Assembly: GCA_905221605.1 (NCBI GenBank)
Contig: CAJNDS010002069.1
Coordinates: 212,041-276,040 of the forward strand
Direction: 5' to 3'
Length of the DNA: 64,000 nt
From: Symbiodinium natans
Lineage: Eukaryota; Sar; Dinophyceae; Suessiales; Symbiodiniaceae
The notes under the pieces were generated by a model. It was not told where the DNA came from. It did not search any database and was given only the letters and a program-made list of their open reading frames with translations. Within the stretch, counting starts at the first letter, position 1. The number at the start of each line of letters is the position of its first letter. Below are positions 12,226 to 24,571 of the stretch, piece after piece. The position numbers and the translations under genes were made by a program.

Positions 12226-13192
12226 TGCGGATGTGGTCCCAACATGTCCCAACACACCAATGCTTTTGCTGCCACGAGCTCCAGGCGCCAATCTGCTTTG
12301 CAGGAAGCGCATCAAGGGCATTGCTTGACAGGCTGAAGCACAGACGCTTCACGGGCTCTTTTGGTACGCCAGTTTTCGATACACTTAAGGCTGTGCTTCA
12401 AGGCCCAACCTACTGAAAAGAATCTACAAATCAACAAGCGGCCACAAAGGGAGCAACTCAATCCTGCCACAAGCTCCCCACCTCTTTCCCAGGCTGACGG
12501 CTCCAGCTGGGAAGGAAACTCTTGACTTCTGCGAAGCACCGCTGTAGCATGGCCCGGTGTGCTTCACCAAGACTGCCACTGGGTGCAGTGTGAAAAGGTG
12601 CGGAGAGCTCCTGTGGGGAGCCTCAGAGTTCGCACTGTTTGCGAGATCACCTGCAGCGGCCACATCTTGCTCTGGGCCCCCTAAACGAAGGAACAGGAAT
12701 GGACACGATGGTATTGGGAGTCTTGGGGGATATTGGCGTCAGCATCTCCGGAATTGTCGGGGATGTCTGGATGACGGTAGATGAGCAAAGTGTCCTGCAC
12801 ACTCTTCAGCAGACTTCAGCAGCTTGCTATGAAAGTGCTTATAGGGCAGATCAAGGGGACGTGATCTCATCATGGGTATAGCTCACGGGGCTGTTGGTGG
12901 ACTCTTCCTTTTCACGATCGGGATCTCTCGACAATGGCACTGATGGTGGCTCACCACAGCTGCATACAACTGCTTCCCATTTAAGCTCCGGTTCGAGTTC
13001 TCTTGGGCGCCGGCTGGAGAGCTGTTGTCAGGCAACCTTGGTTTTCGCTGAAACTGCACGCAGGTCAGTGAGGCGTCATGTTGCGCAAACTGCTGCGAAG
13101 TGGCGGACAGACAGCCAGAAGCAGGCATGGAAAGTTGAAATCTGAATTCTCACCTCCAGCTGCGCCCGTGGCTCAGCTGCCGCTGCCACAGC

Positions 13193-13875
13193 CTACTTCA
13201 GGTTTGTTGCCAGCCATGTGCCCACAGAGGGGAGTTGGGCGAATGAAGATTTGGCTGGGTGGGTGGGGGGCATTATGGGCATCGGGTTGGCTGCAAAGAG
13301 GGGAGCGGGCTTTGCAACAAGCCATGTGGCCACGGAGGGCAGCTTGGCGAAAGAACCTTTGGTTGGGGCAGCAGGGGGTGGCACTGGCTTTGCCGCCGCA
13401 GCGGGGGGCTGAGTGGACGATTCTTTGGTTGGGGGAGCAGCTGGCACTGGATTTGCCGCCGCAGAGGGGATCTGGGCTTTGGTTGGGGCAGCAGGTGGCT
13501 TTGGATTTGCCACGGGGGCGTCTTCAAAAACAGGATAGGGCTTTGCAGCAAGCCATGTGGCCACAGACGGGAGCTGGGCGAACGGCTCCGGGTTTGCCGC
13601 CGGGCTTGCCGCCGGGCTTGCCGTCGGGCTTTCTGCAAGGATGCGATAGGGCTTTGCGGCGAGCCATGTCGCCACAGAGGGGAGCAGGGGGAAAGAGCAG
13701 CTGGCCTGTGCAGGGGGGTCTCTTGCCACGGCGCTTCTTGCACTGACAGGACTTTTGACGGGAGCCGCCGGGGGTGCTGGGGGTTCTGGCTTTGCCGGAA
13801 CTTTTTCTGCACTAGGCTGCGGCACCGCTTTCACGGGCTCTGGCTTTGCCTGTTCAGGCTTCGGCTCCTCCACCT
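13193..13875 (-). CDS. PSVxTWL repeat exon of an unassigned protein
   Basis: An exon starting after an AG acceptor at 13876 and open for about 227 codons. It is rich in Pro, Ala and Lys and carries four copies of F-x-x-LPSVATWLAAKP or close variants (two perfect, one LPSVATWLVAKP, one LPSVGTWLATN), spaced by 40-70 residues of low-complexity Pro/Ala. The PSVGTWL motif recurs in dinoflagellate proteins as a short terminal or repeated tag of unknown role. The complementary strand also has long open frames, but these are shadows of the repeat. Confidence 0.6.
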
Positions 13876-13899
13876 GAAATGAACATCGCTAGACCCGGA

Positions 13900-14545
13900 T
13901 AAGATCACCCTGTGGCTCACAGCCTTGCCTTCTTCAGGACTCCAGATTTCGTCTGGAGCTTCTTCGCGATGAACGCTGCAGGGTCCTGTCTTGTGCTTTC
14001 TGAACTCGGGCACAGAGGAATCCATGGCATTTGGTCCTCCGGCCGCTCTCGCAGAACCTCGGTCAGCACTATTGATCTCTCCGACGGAGCGGTCAACCCT
14101 ACAGTAACACGGCGAACTCCGCGGCCGACGACACTTGCAGGGACGCTTGCAGAGGCACCGAATATGGCTGGGCTCCCAGCAGCCTGCATCGCGTCCGACA
14201 GGCGCTGCTCCAGCCTCACGCGACTCTCAAAGCATGCAGGGGCCCTGCCTTCACAGTCAGAGCAGTGAGCTCGTCGTACCCCTTCAAGCAGCATCACTTT
14301 TGCGACGGCTCGAGTCCGGATTGCAGGTACGCAAGGTAGCCGTGGCATTCGGAGCGTGAGGCACAGGCTGGTGGTGCTGGAGATACTCACGGGCCTGCAA
14401 GACCTCAAGCGAGCACACAGCAGCTTCCGCAGCAAGGTGATTCCGCTTGCGCTCGATTGACATGAACGCGGCACTGTGCGCCTTCTCCGATGACTGTTTC
14501 GGATTCGCCGATGACTGTTTGGCGGAGTCGGACTGGGCCACCTAC
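13900..14545 (-). CDS. Probable upstream exons of the PSVxTWL gene
   Basis: About 14542-14398 reads VAQSDSAKQSSANPKQSSEK ... ERKRNHLAAEAAVCSLEVLQ and ends before GC (GC donor); about 14293-14250 reads GYDELTALTVK before a GC donor; about 14225-14190 reads LEQRLSDAMQ before a GC donor. The composition is that of a coiled coil. Linkage to the 13.2-13.9 kb exon is by position only. Confidence 0.4.
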
Positions 14546-15269
14546 GGAAAAGTGCTGCATCGAAATACATCGAAGCAGGCAATTAGCGTATACAAAGGCA
14601 GGCAGTAAATCCAAGATGTGATGAGACAAGAAATCGTCAGCAGCAACAATAAGACAGCCGTCTTCTGTGCCTCGTTAGTGACTGTGGGTGCAGGGAGGCT
14701 TCCAGCACCACCCAAGCAGAAGTGATATCGAACCTTTCTGCAGTTGAGAAAGGCAGACGAACCAAACTACATCCACTGCATTGCTGCTTCAACTGCAACA
14801 CCAGGGTCTGTCAGGCTTCCATGGGGGCGCCTCCTTATTCTGCATCCGCTCATCCTCGTCACTGTGACATGGGAGTCTTGAAGAAAATATGAAAAGGACG
14901 CAATCGATGCAAGAAATCAATCATTACCAAATCTGGGACTCCCGGGGATGGCTCCTCCACTTGGATGGCCAGCTCGTGAGCGCCCTCGGCGAAGCTGTCT
15001 ATACTCTTTACCACTGTACACCCATCTTACACCTCTCACCCTGCAGCTTCCGAATCTGCCTGGAAGTGCTCGCCATCAAGGCTTACAGTTGAAACCTGCA
15101 TCGACATGACTTTGAGCTCTGCTTTCGGAACCGTTGACAGCATCTGAGGCGGCCGCGCCCACGCGGCGGTACAGCTCTATCTTGCCCTGAGAGGTTTAAC
15201 ATGGTGTAACCCCTGCTCAGCCCCAACTAACCGCCTTCTGATTCGCTCATCCGAGTCCGCCACGTAGCG

Positions 15270-15823
15270 CCGCTCAGGAGATGATGAGAACTTGTAGGTT
15301 CGTGCACAGTTCGCCTGTCGGCATGTTCGGCCCCACTCTCTCTGAGTTGAACTTCACTGAGGGGGGAAAACACAGGCGAAAAAAAGGGCGCAAAGATGCG
15401 AAGATCGGAGCCTTCGAGAACTTCTGCTGCTCCCCCACCCTAAGGGACAGGTAAAGATCCTGCACTTTTCTCCCAACATCGTGTCTTTACAGCGGTGCAA
15501 GATGGTACACGTGCCCAGTCCTTAGGTAGAGAATCGCCATCCACAGCCTGGAGCACGCACGAGGCTAAGGGGCATGTATGAGTTTTCCTGGCCACTCACT
15601 GCAGACGTCCCATATTCATGTTCTCACGTTTAGTAGGTTCGGTAGCTGCACCAACCTGCAAAGAGATATCGACCATCTTTGTGCCGACGACTGGCCTGGG
15701 CAGAGACACTTGCCCTTTCAGCCATTGGTAGAGATACTTGCCCTTACAGCCATCCGGTTCACTCCTGTTCAGAGTAAGGTCCTGCAGCTTCTGTGCGATC
15801 AGCTCAAGGCCCCGGGCGCGTAG
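15270..15823 (-). CDS. Two unassigned exons
   Basis: About 15823-15656 reads ARGLELIAQKLQDLTLNRSE ... YLYQWLKGQVSLPRPVVGTK ... DISLQ and ends at CAG|GTTGGT, a canonical donor. About 15440-15276 reads EQQKFSKAPIFASLRPFFRL ... GELCTNLQVLIIS and a stop. Sequence looks coding; family unknown. Confidence 0.4.
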
Positions 15824-16272
15824 TAAGGGCCACGTCATATGAGTGTGACGCACTTGAGCCAGGTCACGCTTGCCGAGGTCACAGTGCAGCTGGCACGCAC
15901 CCTCCGAAACATCCCCTCAATGCTGATCTCTGAACTCAAGCAACTTTAGGACCTAAGCCCCAAAACCAAAAGCCAACCTTACAAGGCGCTCGATGCAGTG
16001 CCGAACAGAAACAAAAACCGACGAAGCTGAATAAGCTCAACCCATGCACCCTAATTCATGGTTCAATCGACACAACGTGTTCAATCCCGAACAAGCATTC
16101 AAGCATTCTAGCAAAACTAGGCCCCTACAGAGGGGCCCAATATCTTCTTCAAATTTGAAGCGACAACTTCAGCTGCACCCGGCCTGGTAGGGCGTTGTGG
16201 AGTGGATGCCTCCGAAAAGAAACACCTCATCCTGGCTGATGGAAATGGCCTGCAGCGGGCAGAGCTTGCCCC

Positions 16273-16335
16273 CTAAACCCTAAACCCTAAACCCTAAACC
16301 CCTAAACCCCTAAACCCCTAAACCCTAAACCCCCA
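16273..16335. repeat. Interstitial CCCTAAA array
   Basis: About nine units of CCCTAAA, some with an extra C. Related short blocks are at 16672-16712 (TTTAGGG orientation). Confidence 0.95.
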
Positions 16336-16428
16336 AACCAGTGCTGAGTGAGGTGCGGTGTGCAAGGTACGTACTGGCGGCAACTGCGACCCAGGGTCGA
16401 TCTCCACCACCTGCTCTCAACATGGGGG

Positions 16429-16560
16429 AGGGGCTTACGAAACTAAGGGGACCCCTCATAGGTTTAGGGTGTAGGGTTTAGGGTTTAGGGTATAGTCCCC
16501 AAAATCGTAGGATTCCCTGAATAATCAGAACCAAGGTACCCCCTAATTTCGGAAACCCCC
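16429..16560 (+). mobile_element. MITE-like dispersed element, copy 1 with telomere-repeat insertion
   Basis: Matches the copy at 33058-33158 over its length, from GGGGCTTACGAA to TTCGGAAACCCCC, but carries about 31 extra bases of TTTAGGG-like repeat at about 16461-16491. Ends are imperfect inverted repeats. Confidence 0.65.
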
Positions 16561-17989
16561 ATAGGGAAGTTCGGGCAATTATCGTAGGGCCTCTGGCCAC
16601 AAAAAAAAAACACTTGCCTCCCAGTGATAGGAGGCTTGCCCAGGCTGTCCAGGCTTCAGCAACTTGGCCGCATAGGGTTTAGGGTTTGGGGTTTAGGGCA
16701 TAGGGTTTAGGGGTAACTGGAGAACTCAAAAGGGCACTGGGGGTGTAGCAGCGCAGCAACCAAGCACGGCACGTACAAGTCGCTGTTTGGGGCTGGGTTA
16801 CCCTGATCATTCCTTCGTCCGTCCATGCCGCCATACCTTAGGTATTGCTTGCACTTGTCAAGCTTGTCATGGATGCCAAGACAAGAGGTCAGGGACCCTT
16901 GGAGCATCTTGGGATATCTTGGGATCCCTCAGGACCCGGCAGAAGAAATCCCACAGCGGTGGGCGTGATCGTGTGCCCAGCACGAGGCGACACCGTCACC
17001 GATCCGGAATTCTTCAGCCTTTGCCCGGGGGAGAAGAGCCACGCAAGAAACGAAGCACCATCATCCACCATTGCATCATCGTGTCAAGCCTCGTCCATGC
17101 AAGAGCAGGCATGCTTTCCTGCCAGATGCAACACGACATGATGCACAGCATCAAAAGAATCAAAAGTACTTGGTAAGACGAAGGTGGAAGCAGCAACATG
17201 AAGCAACAGCACCTGGTCCAGTCAGCGCCCAACCAGTCCCAATGGAGATGCTGGGACACCTCGTCTCGTCACTTACACGCTGGACACCCGCTTGATACCA
17301 AGGTTCAGGGCCTTCAGGGATCAAGAGTCTTCTCATCAAGTCTGCGCCTGGCCTCCTGCGGTCCTGGTGTCTGTGGCGGAATGGCGAGCCCAGCATGTTG
17401 CGTGGCAAATTCCTCCCTGAGCCAAGAAGGATCCGACGGTCAATGCTTCGATAATCCATGTTCAGCCATGTAGAATATCTACGCCGACATTAAACGCTGA
17501 ATGGCCATATCATACTCAGGATGAATCGTGTAGATGTCCAATGATGGTTTGCGGGTTCAAGATGTAGGATGACATGCACGACAACTGAAGCTGGAAATCT
17601 GACAAACGATGCTGGGGCAGGTCGGCTTCTTTTTTGGCTGGCTGGCGCAACTTCAACACTCTCGGCTGAAACCCCAGGAATCTTCTACTCGCACGGACCC
17701 CCAAGTCGGCACGCGAGGTCAGTGGTGGCGAAGACTCCCTACCCGCAGCACTCTCAAGAGTGCCAGTACCCTGGCGCAAGCAGCTTTGAATCAATCCAGC
17801 GACCACATTTCGTGGGCACGGTGGCACGGGGCGGCAGCGCCGCCTTCCCCGAGCAAGTCAGTACGAGTCGACGAGGTGCATCTGGGGATGCCCCGATGCG
17901 CGATTCTGCTGCTTCACGCCGCTCCACTACTCCTCCGATGCGCATAAAAAGGCATCCCTTCCACAAGCTTAGACAGCCTAGCCCTAGAC

Positions 17990-18160
17990 ATGGACATGAG
18001 AGACGCAACATGACGCAACCCATCTGTTCTGTCCAAGCGTCGTTCTCCTCGTCGTCATCCTCATCTGCCTCGTCCTCCTCCGCCTCTTGCGGAGCAGCTT
18101 CCTCCTGCTCTTCGCCGATCGCAGCGTCATCCCTTTCGTGGTCCTTGCAAGTGCATGCCT
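17990..18160 (-). CDS. Acidic exon-like stretch
   Basis: The minus strand encodes ACKDHERDDAAIGEEQEEAA, then a long Glu/Asp run, then NDAWTEQMG. Such acidic tails are common in nuclear and chromatin proteins; no other feature supports a function. Confidence 0.3.
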
Positions 18161-18394
18161 ATGTCGAATTATGTCGAGTCCTGCCAACACACCTGACACA
18201 TGTCACATTCTCACACGTGGTCTTGCCTTTGTTTTGGTGTGTTGTTTCTGGGTTACTTGGGGTGTGTTGAAGGGTTTTAGGGTTTTGGCGGTTCTGGGTT
18301 GGCCTTCGGGGTCAAGAGTAGGGCTTCGGGGTTTTCGGGATTTAGGGTTTAGGGCCCTTGTTTTTGTTGACATGCGTGTATGATTTATTCCTTG

Positions 18395-18715
18395 TGTGGC
18401 AGTGGAAATGAAAGGCGTGCGGGCCGGCAGCCCGCGCTTGCTTAAGAGCTGGGGGGGGGCAGTGGAAATGAAAGGCGTGCGGGCCGGCCGCACTGTGGCA
18501 GTGGAAATGAAGGCGTGCGGGCCAACAGCCCGCGCTTGCTTAAGAGCTGGGCGGGGGGCGTTTTGTGGCAGTGGAAATGAAAGGCGTGCGGGCCGGCAGC
18601 CCGCGCTTGTTTAAGAGCTGGGGGGGGGGGTGTTTTGGCAGTGGAAATGAAAGGCGTGCGGGCCGGCCGCACTTGCTTAAGCTGGGGGATGGGGGGCGTT
18701 TTGTGGCAAAACCAA
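18395..18715. repeat. Minisatellite, about five copies of a 40-70 bp unit
   Basis: Each copy contains GGCAGTGGAAATGAAAGGCG and GTGCGGGCCGGC; some continue with GCCCGCGCTTGCTTAAGAGC and a poly-G run. GGGCCGGCAGCCC in the unit can form a small hairpin. Copies begin near 18401, 18460, 18498, 18568 and 18639. Confidence 0.92.
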
Positions 18716-19591
18716 AAAAATAGAACAGAACAATGAGAAACATACACGGCATCTCACATGCACTTGCACTGATGCTTGTCTCAGCGCCGCAATCATAGGA
18801 GATCATAGGAGACGACAGCAAATGCAATTGCGACATGTGCGAGTGTTCATGTCATGTCAGTACTGGGGTGGTCTTGTAAAAGTATACACTGATCTGCACA
18901 ACGAAGATTGGAATCTCTTTGAAGTTTGAAGTGTCCACCATATGTTCATGCATGAGTGGAGAGCTTCGTTCACATGAATGCGTCTTCTGAGTCAAGAGTC
19001 GACTGCAGACAGCAGGGAGGCCGAAATCAGCTTGTCAGAACCTGAGTTCATCAGAACGAGTTCAAGGTTTTCAGGATGTTTTGGTTTTAAACTGCGGCTT
19101 CTTCGGATTTATAGGGTTCATAAGGTTTAAAGGGTTTATGGGGTTTTTAGGTTTTATAGGGTAAGGTTTATAGGGTTTTCTGGGGTTCTAGGGTTCCATA
19201 TCAATCCAAGCAGCGTGGCACCTTCATCAGGCAGGTCGCTTTCTGCCGGCGCTTCATCACCCGAACGTGCAGGATGTGGAGGCGAAGCACCAAGCCACCT
19301 CTGCGATGTGACTCGCTGGCTTTCCCCGACATTATGCACGAGGGCGCCCACAGAAACAGAAAGCGGGGTGCACGGGGAGAGAGTGGGGTACAAGGGGCCA
19401 GTGAGGACATCAGACTCGCCGCCTGAGGTGCAGAGGAGCACCGCCCCCAGCTTCGGCCTCAGCACCTTCTCGGCCTCCTGGCGCGCTTCCCGCGCCGCCT
19501 TGGGCGATGCAGCATTGCCAACGGCAGCTACAACCCTAACACCCCTAAAACCCGGATCTAACGTGTACACAGATATACAGTATACACCCGA

Positions 19592-19877
19592 CTAGGGGCC
19601 CCTAATTTTGAAGCTCCATTGAAAGCGGAACCCCGCCTTGAAGGCCTCCTCGTCCCGCTGTTGTTGGTCGACAAAGTCTTTCTGGGCCGTTTCACTGAGG
19701 CAGTCGAAGGGCACCTGCGATCTGTGCCTCTTCTTTTTTGTTGGCCAACCTCCTACTTCCGAATTCCGAAAATCGGGGCAAGATCCCTGCAAAACCCGGG
19801 GCCTCGGCCGGTTCATCCTCCACCTCCTCCCCTCTCGCTGCTGCTGCCTGTATTGCCTCTGCTCGCGCTTTGGCCAA
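19592..19877 (-). CDS. Unassigned helical exons
   Basis: About 19877-19780 encodes AKARAEAIQAAAARGEEVED and about 19725-19640 encodes VPFDCLSETAQKDFVDQQQR followed by DEEAFK before a GC donor. About 19530-19450 (AAREARQEAEKVLRPKLGAV) is similar in character. The helical, charged composition suggests a coiled-coil or HMG-like protein, which I cannot confirm. Confidence 0.35.
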
Positions 19878-20299
19878 GGAGTCCTGGCACGGGACAGCTC
19901 AGAGCGGGTTCCGGGCTCGGCGCCCAGAGCTCAGTCCTTGTACAGGGTCGGTGCATCCCGAGGTCTGGGAGGCAGTTGGGGGAGCACATCGCTGGGGACA
20001 ACGCAGATGGCCGCCACATCCGATTCTTCCTGACGGGATAAAAATGTGATTGAAGGACTTTCACATGGCGCTTGAACTGCCCCAAAAAAAAGCTCTGGAA
20101 TCCTAGAACCCCTCTCGAAACTCTGGCATCTTGGCGAAAGAGCTCGCCAGCTGGGTTTCAGGGACGGGCACATAGGGGTCGTCGCGGTTTTGGGGGTTCG
20201 GGGCATGCAGGGCTCAAGGTTCTCACAGTTGAGAGAGGCCTGGGCTTTTTCGGGTTTAGTGGAAGGGGTCTTTCACGTTTGGTGGTCAGGGCGATTAGG

Positions 20300-20677
20300 A
20301 CCTTGTGCGCAGGCTTGATTTTATAGGGATGAGCACATTGACATGAACATCTGCTTTCGCAGGACCCACGACGACGCGCGCCTGCAGCCTCAACTTCTGG
20401 CCAACAGCGTTGCGGTTGCTAAGCTTGACATCAGACAGGCGGACCTCGGTACGGTACCGACTGCATGCCAAAAGCAGGAAGGGCCTTGGGATTTGGAAGA
20501 CATCGGCGCATGTTTCCAAGATTGAGCAGCCACAAGCTGAGAAGAGTGAGAACACCCACATTCCATTTGTGATGTGGCTGGAAAAAGATCACATGCTGGG
20601 CTGTCTGCCCTCTTGCCGAATCCCTTCTCGTTGATGATGAGAACGCTGTGGGCCCTTGGCAGGCCGAGACCGAGCAA
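20300..20677 (-). CDS. Unassigned exon-like stretches
   Basis: About 20655-20600 reads GLPRAHSVLIINEKGFGKR; about 20455-20330 reads RTEVRLSDVKLSNRNAVGQK ... RLQARVVVGPAKADVHVNVL. The second looks like a beta-strand-rich domain. No family recognised. Confidence 0.3.
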
Positions 20678-22134
20678 AGGGGCCTTCGTCCTCAGCGAGC
20701 TTTAAGGCAGAGACTCGAGGAATTGCTGCAGGCTGGCAGAGACCTCACCAGTTTTGGCGGCTCGTGGTGATGCGGGTGGTGACGCCTGTGGCACATGCGA
20801 CATACATGCGACACACATGCAGCAGCCGTCGGAGCGAGCTTGCCGGTGGACAAGAAGAAGTCAAGGCCTCTGTCGGCACATTGCTGCGCACATCGTCCAT
20901 ATCTGCCTGTCCCCGTACGTCCGCATCATTGGTCTCTGGGCGATCTTAACCTCTGTAAAGCTTAAACATGCTTAAACCTTACACTCTGCCCGCGCCACAC
21001 TGCATCCATGCACACGCATGCAGGTCCTCGTCGTCATCTTCCGCGTCGGCCTGGTTTGAGGAGTACCGCAATGAATGCTGCTTTCAGGACTGTAAAGACA
21101 ATCCACCGGACATGGGACTAAGACAGGCCTTCTCGTAAGCGTCTTGCATGGCCTCCTCTGGACCTACAGGGTGTGCTCTTGCAGGGTACGGATGTCAATG
21201 TTAATCACGCAGTAATGGCAATGCCTCTGGTGGTGACTCGGGACACCAGCTTTGCAAGCTGACCGAGCATAGTACCTCACAGAGAATCGTGCCCAAGCTT
21301 CCTCTTGGCGTCGGTTAAGTCGCTTTGGCGGTTCTTGCTTAAGCCCTTCAGGACTCCAATTGGCCCCTCAAGACCCCATCTACATTTGTGGCGGCTTCAT
21401 CACCTGCCGACTGCTTAGGGCTTAGGCATCATGTCTGTTAGCTTTGTCGGCAGTCCACCGTCCACCCTTTCCCATTCATGTGGATTCACGCCAACTGTTA
21501 AAGGCCCGCAGTTTGCTTGGTGAGCATTTCGGTGTTTGACTGCTTGGACTCCGTCGTTCAGAAAATTTGAGCAGCAACAACACCTGCAAGCAGCGTCGCA
21601 AACACCTCTGTATCACGGTGCGTCTGAGCCGCTGCTTCTGTTACCCGGCTTTGTCTCGACACTTGAGCTGCAGCGAGGCCTGTGCACACAGGTTTGATCG
21701 CCTGGCTCGCAAAGCACGCGAGCAGTCTGCCGTCCTGTCATCCTCCTCTGCAGCTTCCGCATTGTCGGAGTCGTCATCATCTGCATGGTTGCCTGCAACT
21801 TCACCCGTCGTGCACAAGTGACTCGAACGCAGTTCACTGAGACTGCAACCCCTTTTTTGCCGTCCAGCGGGCGCATGTGGATGAGCCTACAAGACAAGCT
21901 TTGGCAAAATGATGGGATGTGCCACAATATCACGCATTGCACCAGGTGAGGAAAAAACGCGTAGCTATGGTTTGAACGAAGGCGGACTCAATCATGAAGC
22001 ATTGATTGCGCTAAACATCGCACGTGAAAGCCATCCAAGCCCGCAAGTTGAATCCACATTCGGGTCCCCACATCTGCGTTGTCAGGCTGGACAGACAACG
22101 CCCGGGCCTGCAGCAGCCGGGGGTCATCTGTTCA

Positions 22135-22256
22135 ATGTACATATATATATATGTATATATATAATAGAATATAATGTAATTTAATTTAATATAATATAAT
22201 ATAATTTTTATACAATATAATATAATATAACTAATATAATATAATTTATATAGCTC
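22135..22256. repeat. AT-rich TATAATA repeat
   Basis: TA steps followed by TAATATAA-type units; no gene. Confidence 0.9.
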
Positions 22257-23787
22257 CTACCTCGAGTCGTACTGCCTTCGTTGGGATGCCGCACCTGTGC
22301 ATTCCACTGTTCCCTCTCCGAGTCGCTGAGAGCCTTCCAGGCTGCCGCAGCCTGCTCAGCAAAGAAGCGAGGAAACTTGACCCGGGAGGCTTCTCAGACA
22401 ACCCAAGTCCATCGAAGTTTCCTAGAGGATGGCTGCTCCAAACCGTGTAGCTCGAGGCAGGTGGGCCTGTGCTACACCGAGGCGCTGCTCCTGCATGCTT
22501 GACATGCAAACCGCCCTAGGAAACCGAAGACCAAGCCAAGGCGGTGTCAAAAGGCGCCGACAGTCGGTTGTGCGTTTGAAACCAGATTGAAACCTATGGA
22601 AAAACTACAAAGCCAGAAATCTGCTGTGGGTCCGGACCTCCCAAGCCTCATTATTCAAAGATGACCTCCTGATGACATGATCCCCTCCCTGCCCGCCACC
22701 CAGTCCTTCGCCATCAGCGTCAAGCCCGTCATCCTGCCCGCAGGATCAGCATTGGCCAGCATGGTCGAGCAAAGGTCCAACATGGTCCAACACTACCAAT
22801 CTGGGTGTCCAGTCCTTCTGGCTTTCCTCGGCTTCTCGGGCATCACGCTGTGGGGCACAGAGGCAATGGTACTGCCGCCAAGCCTGCGTGCGAGAATGAT
22901 TTCCGAGAATGTGCAGATGCCATTCTGAAACAACGTGACCTGTCATGCTCTGCATGCAGAGGATGAGAAGGATGCGACCCCTCATGCAAGACTGGACAGA
23001 TATTCAGCTCATCCTTTTTCCATACTAGACTCATCCAAGCCGCTGCTTCGAGTGCATTTGGGCATTTTCACGCAGGGAAGTGATGAGGTTAGGAAGTCAC
23101 GAGGCCGTTCGGTCTATCACCAGAGGTGGTCGTGGCCCATCCTGGGCGCAAGCAGAGCAGCTTGCGATGTGCAGCTCAGCTGGATGCATGGGAACTCTTT
23201 TAATTTGCCAACGTGGCACGGGTGCCCAGAGAGTTGGCAGCGAATCATCCTACCAAGTGCCAGGCAGCTTCGGTTTAGCACCCGACAAGCATTGACTGAG
23301 TGCAGCAGATTCGACGCCAGCTCCCCCACCTCCTCTAGGCAATGAAGCTGCCCCACCCAGGCACCATGGTGACCGCACCTGCCGGGGCCAAAAGGCCCTA
23401 CTAGGGTCCTGTCTAGGAGTGATGAGAGAATCGCCATCAAACTCCGAGGACGCAACCGCAAGGTGTCCGCAACAGTCCGATTGCCAAGGCACTGGACCTC
23501 CTCTCAGCAAAAGCATCAGCCAAAAGCAGCCGAAACAAAAGCAGCTCCCAAAAAATCCAAACACCGACTTGGGGCCCCCGGCGCATCGGAGCCTACGGAA
23601 ACACTCCCAACAACAAATGGAATCCCAGCAAGAAAACAGGAGGGCAAACATCGCATCCCATGAGAGCACTCAGGCGCCTTCCCTCGACGCTCGCTTCGGA
23701 ACAGATGGAGACCCCACCCGGGGTCAGGTGAGGACCACAGGCCTGGCCACGGCAAGCCCTCGAACTCCCCTTGTTAAGAAGCCATAT

Positions 23788-23864
23788 ACATATACATATA
23801 TACATACATACATACATACATACATACATACATACATACATACATACATACATACATACATACG
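23788..23864. repeat. TACA tetranucleotide repeat
   Basis: About nineteen TACA units. Like those at 47276-47372 and 49018-49115 it creates spurious Tyr/Ile/His open frames. Confidence 0.95.
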
Positions 23865-24571
23865 TACAGTGTAACATATATTTGCATGGTGCGATATGTA
23901 GTATGTAATATGCTAATGCTATTTATTCGACATAAGGCAGCGAGCTCCACAGCAGGAGGAAGGGCATGGTAGCGCCTCGGCATCGCAGATCGAGATCGCA
24001 GGTCGCACAAAGACAGCCCGACTTTCCAGTTCTGCACATGCTCAGGCATGGACCACAGGTAGCTTGTCGCATCAGACACGAGGTTTGCTTTGGCGGCGAA
24101 TCCCGTCTTCTTCCGCTTCTCAAACGGATAACCTTCACCATAGCATGGGCGATGCAGATCCCCCTCACTTCACGCTATGGCCGAGGCCCGCACCCCAGCT
24201 GGTAAAGGCATCGTGCAAAGGAGCCTTCGAATTCAAGGGCGAATGCAACAGATTTATGGACCCTGAAATTCAGAGCATGACCTTGGAGAAGCACAGGACA
24301 AGTGGGAAAATGCAGCCGCATTTTTTTGACGCTCTGGTGAGCGTGTCCTCATTCCGCGCGATTGCAGGCGTGGATGGACCGCTGAGGGGTCAGCCCTTTC
24401 ACTGTTGAGCTAGCGATATTGGGTATAGACTGAAGGAATATTCAGAATAATACCTTGGTCCCTGGGCAAGGCATGACAACCTGAGACCTGGGTCTAGCCC
24501 TCACTCAAGTAGGTCGACGGCCTGGCAAAGCGCAGGGCGCATCTCCCCCGAGCCCCCTTGGGGCTACGCCC

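Larger units (their letters stand above)
20680..24560. other. Mostly unassigned, repeat-bearing stretch
   Basis: Contains the repeats at 22.1 and 23.8 kb and an acidic minus-strand stretch at about 21790-21700 (DDDDSDNAEAAEEDDRTAD). No other exon could be supported. Confidence 0.45.

Noticed and set aside
13259-13882. 207-codon plus-strand Gly/Cys/Trp-rich frame and a 179-codon Pro/Gln/Arg frame
   Set aside because: Both are other-frame readings of the PSVxTWL repeat exon.
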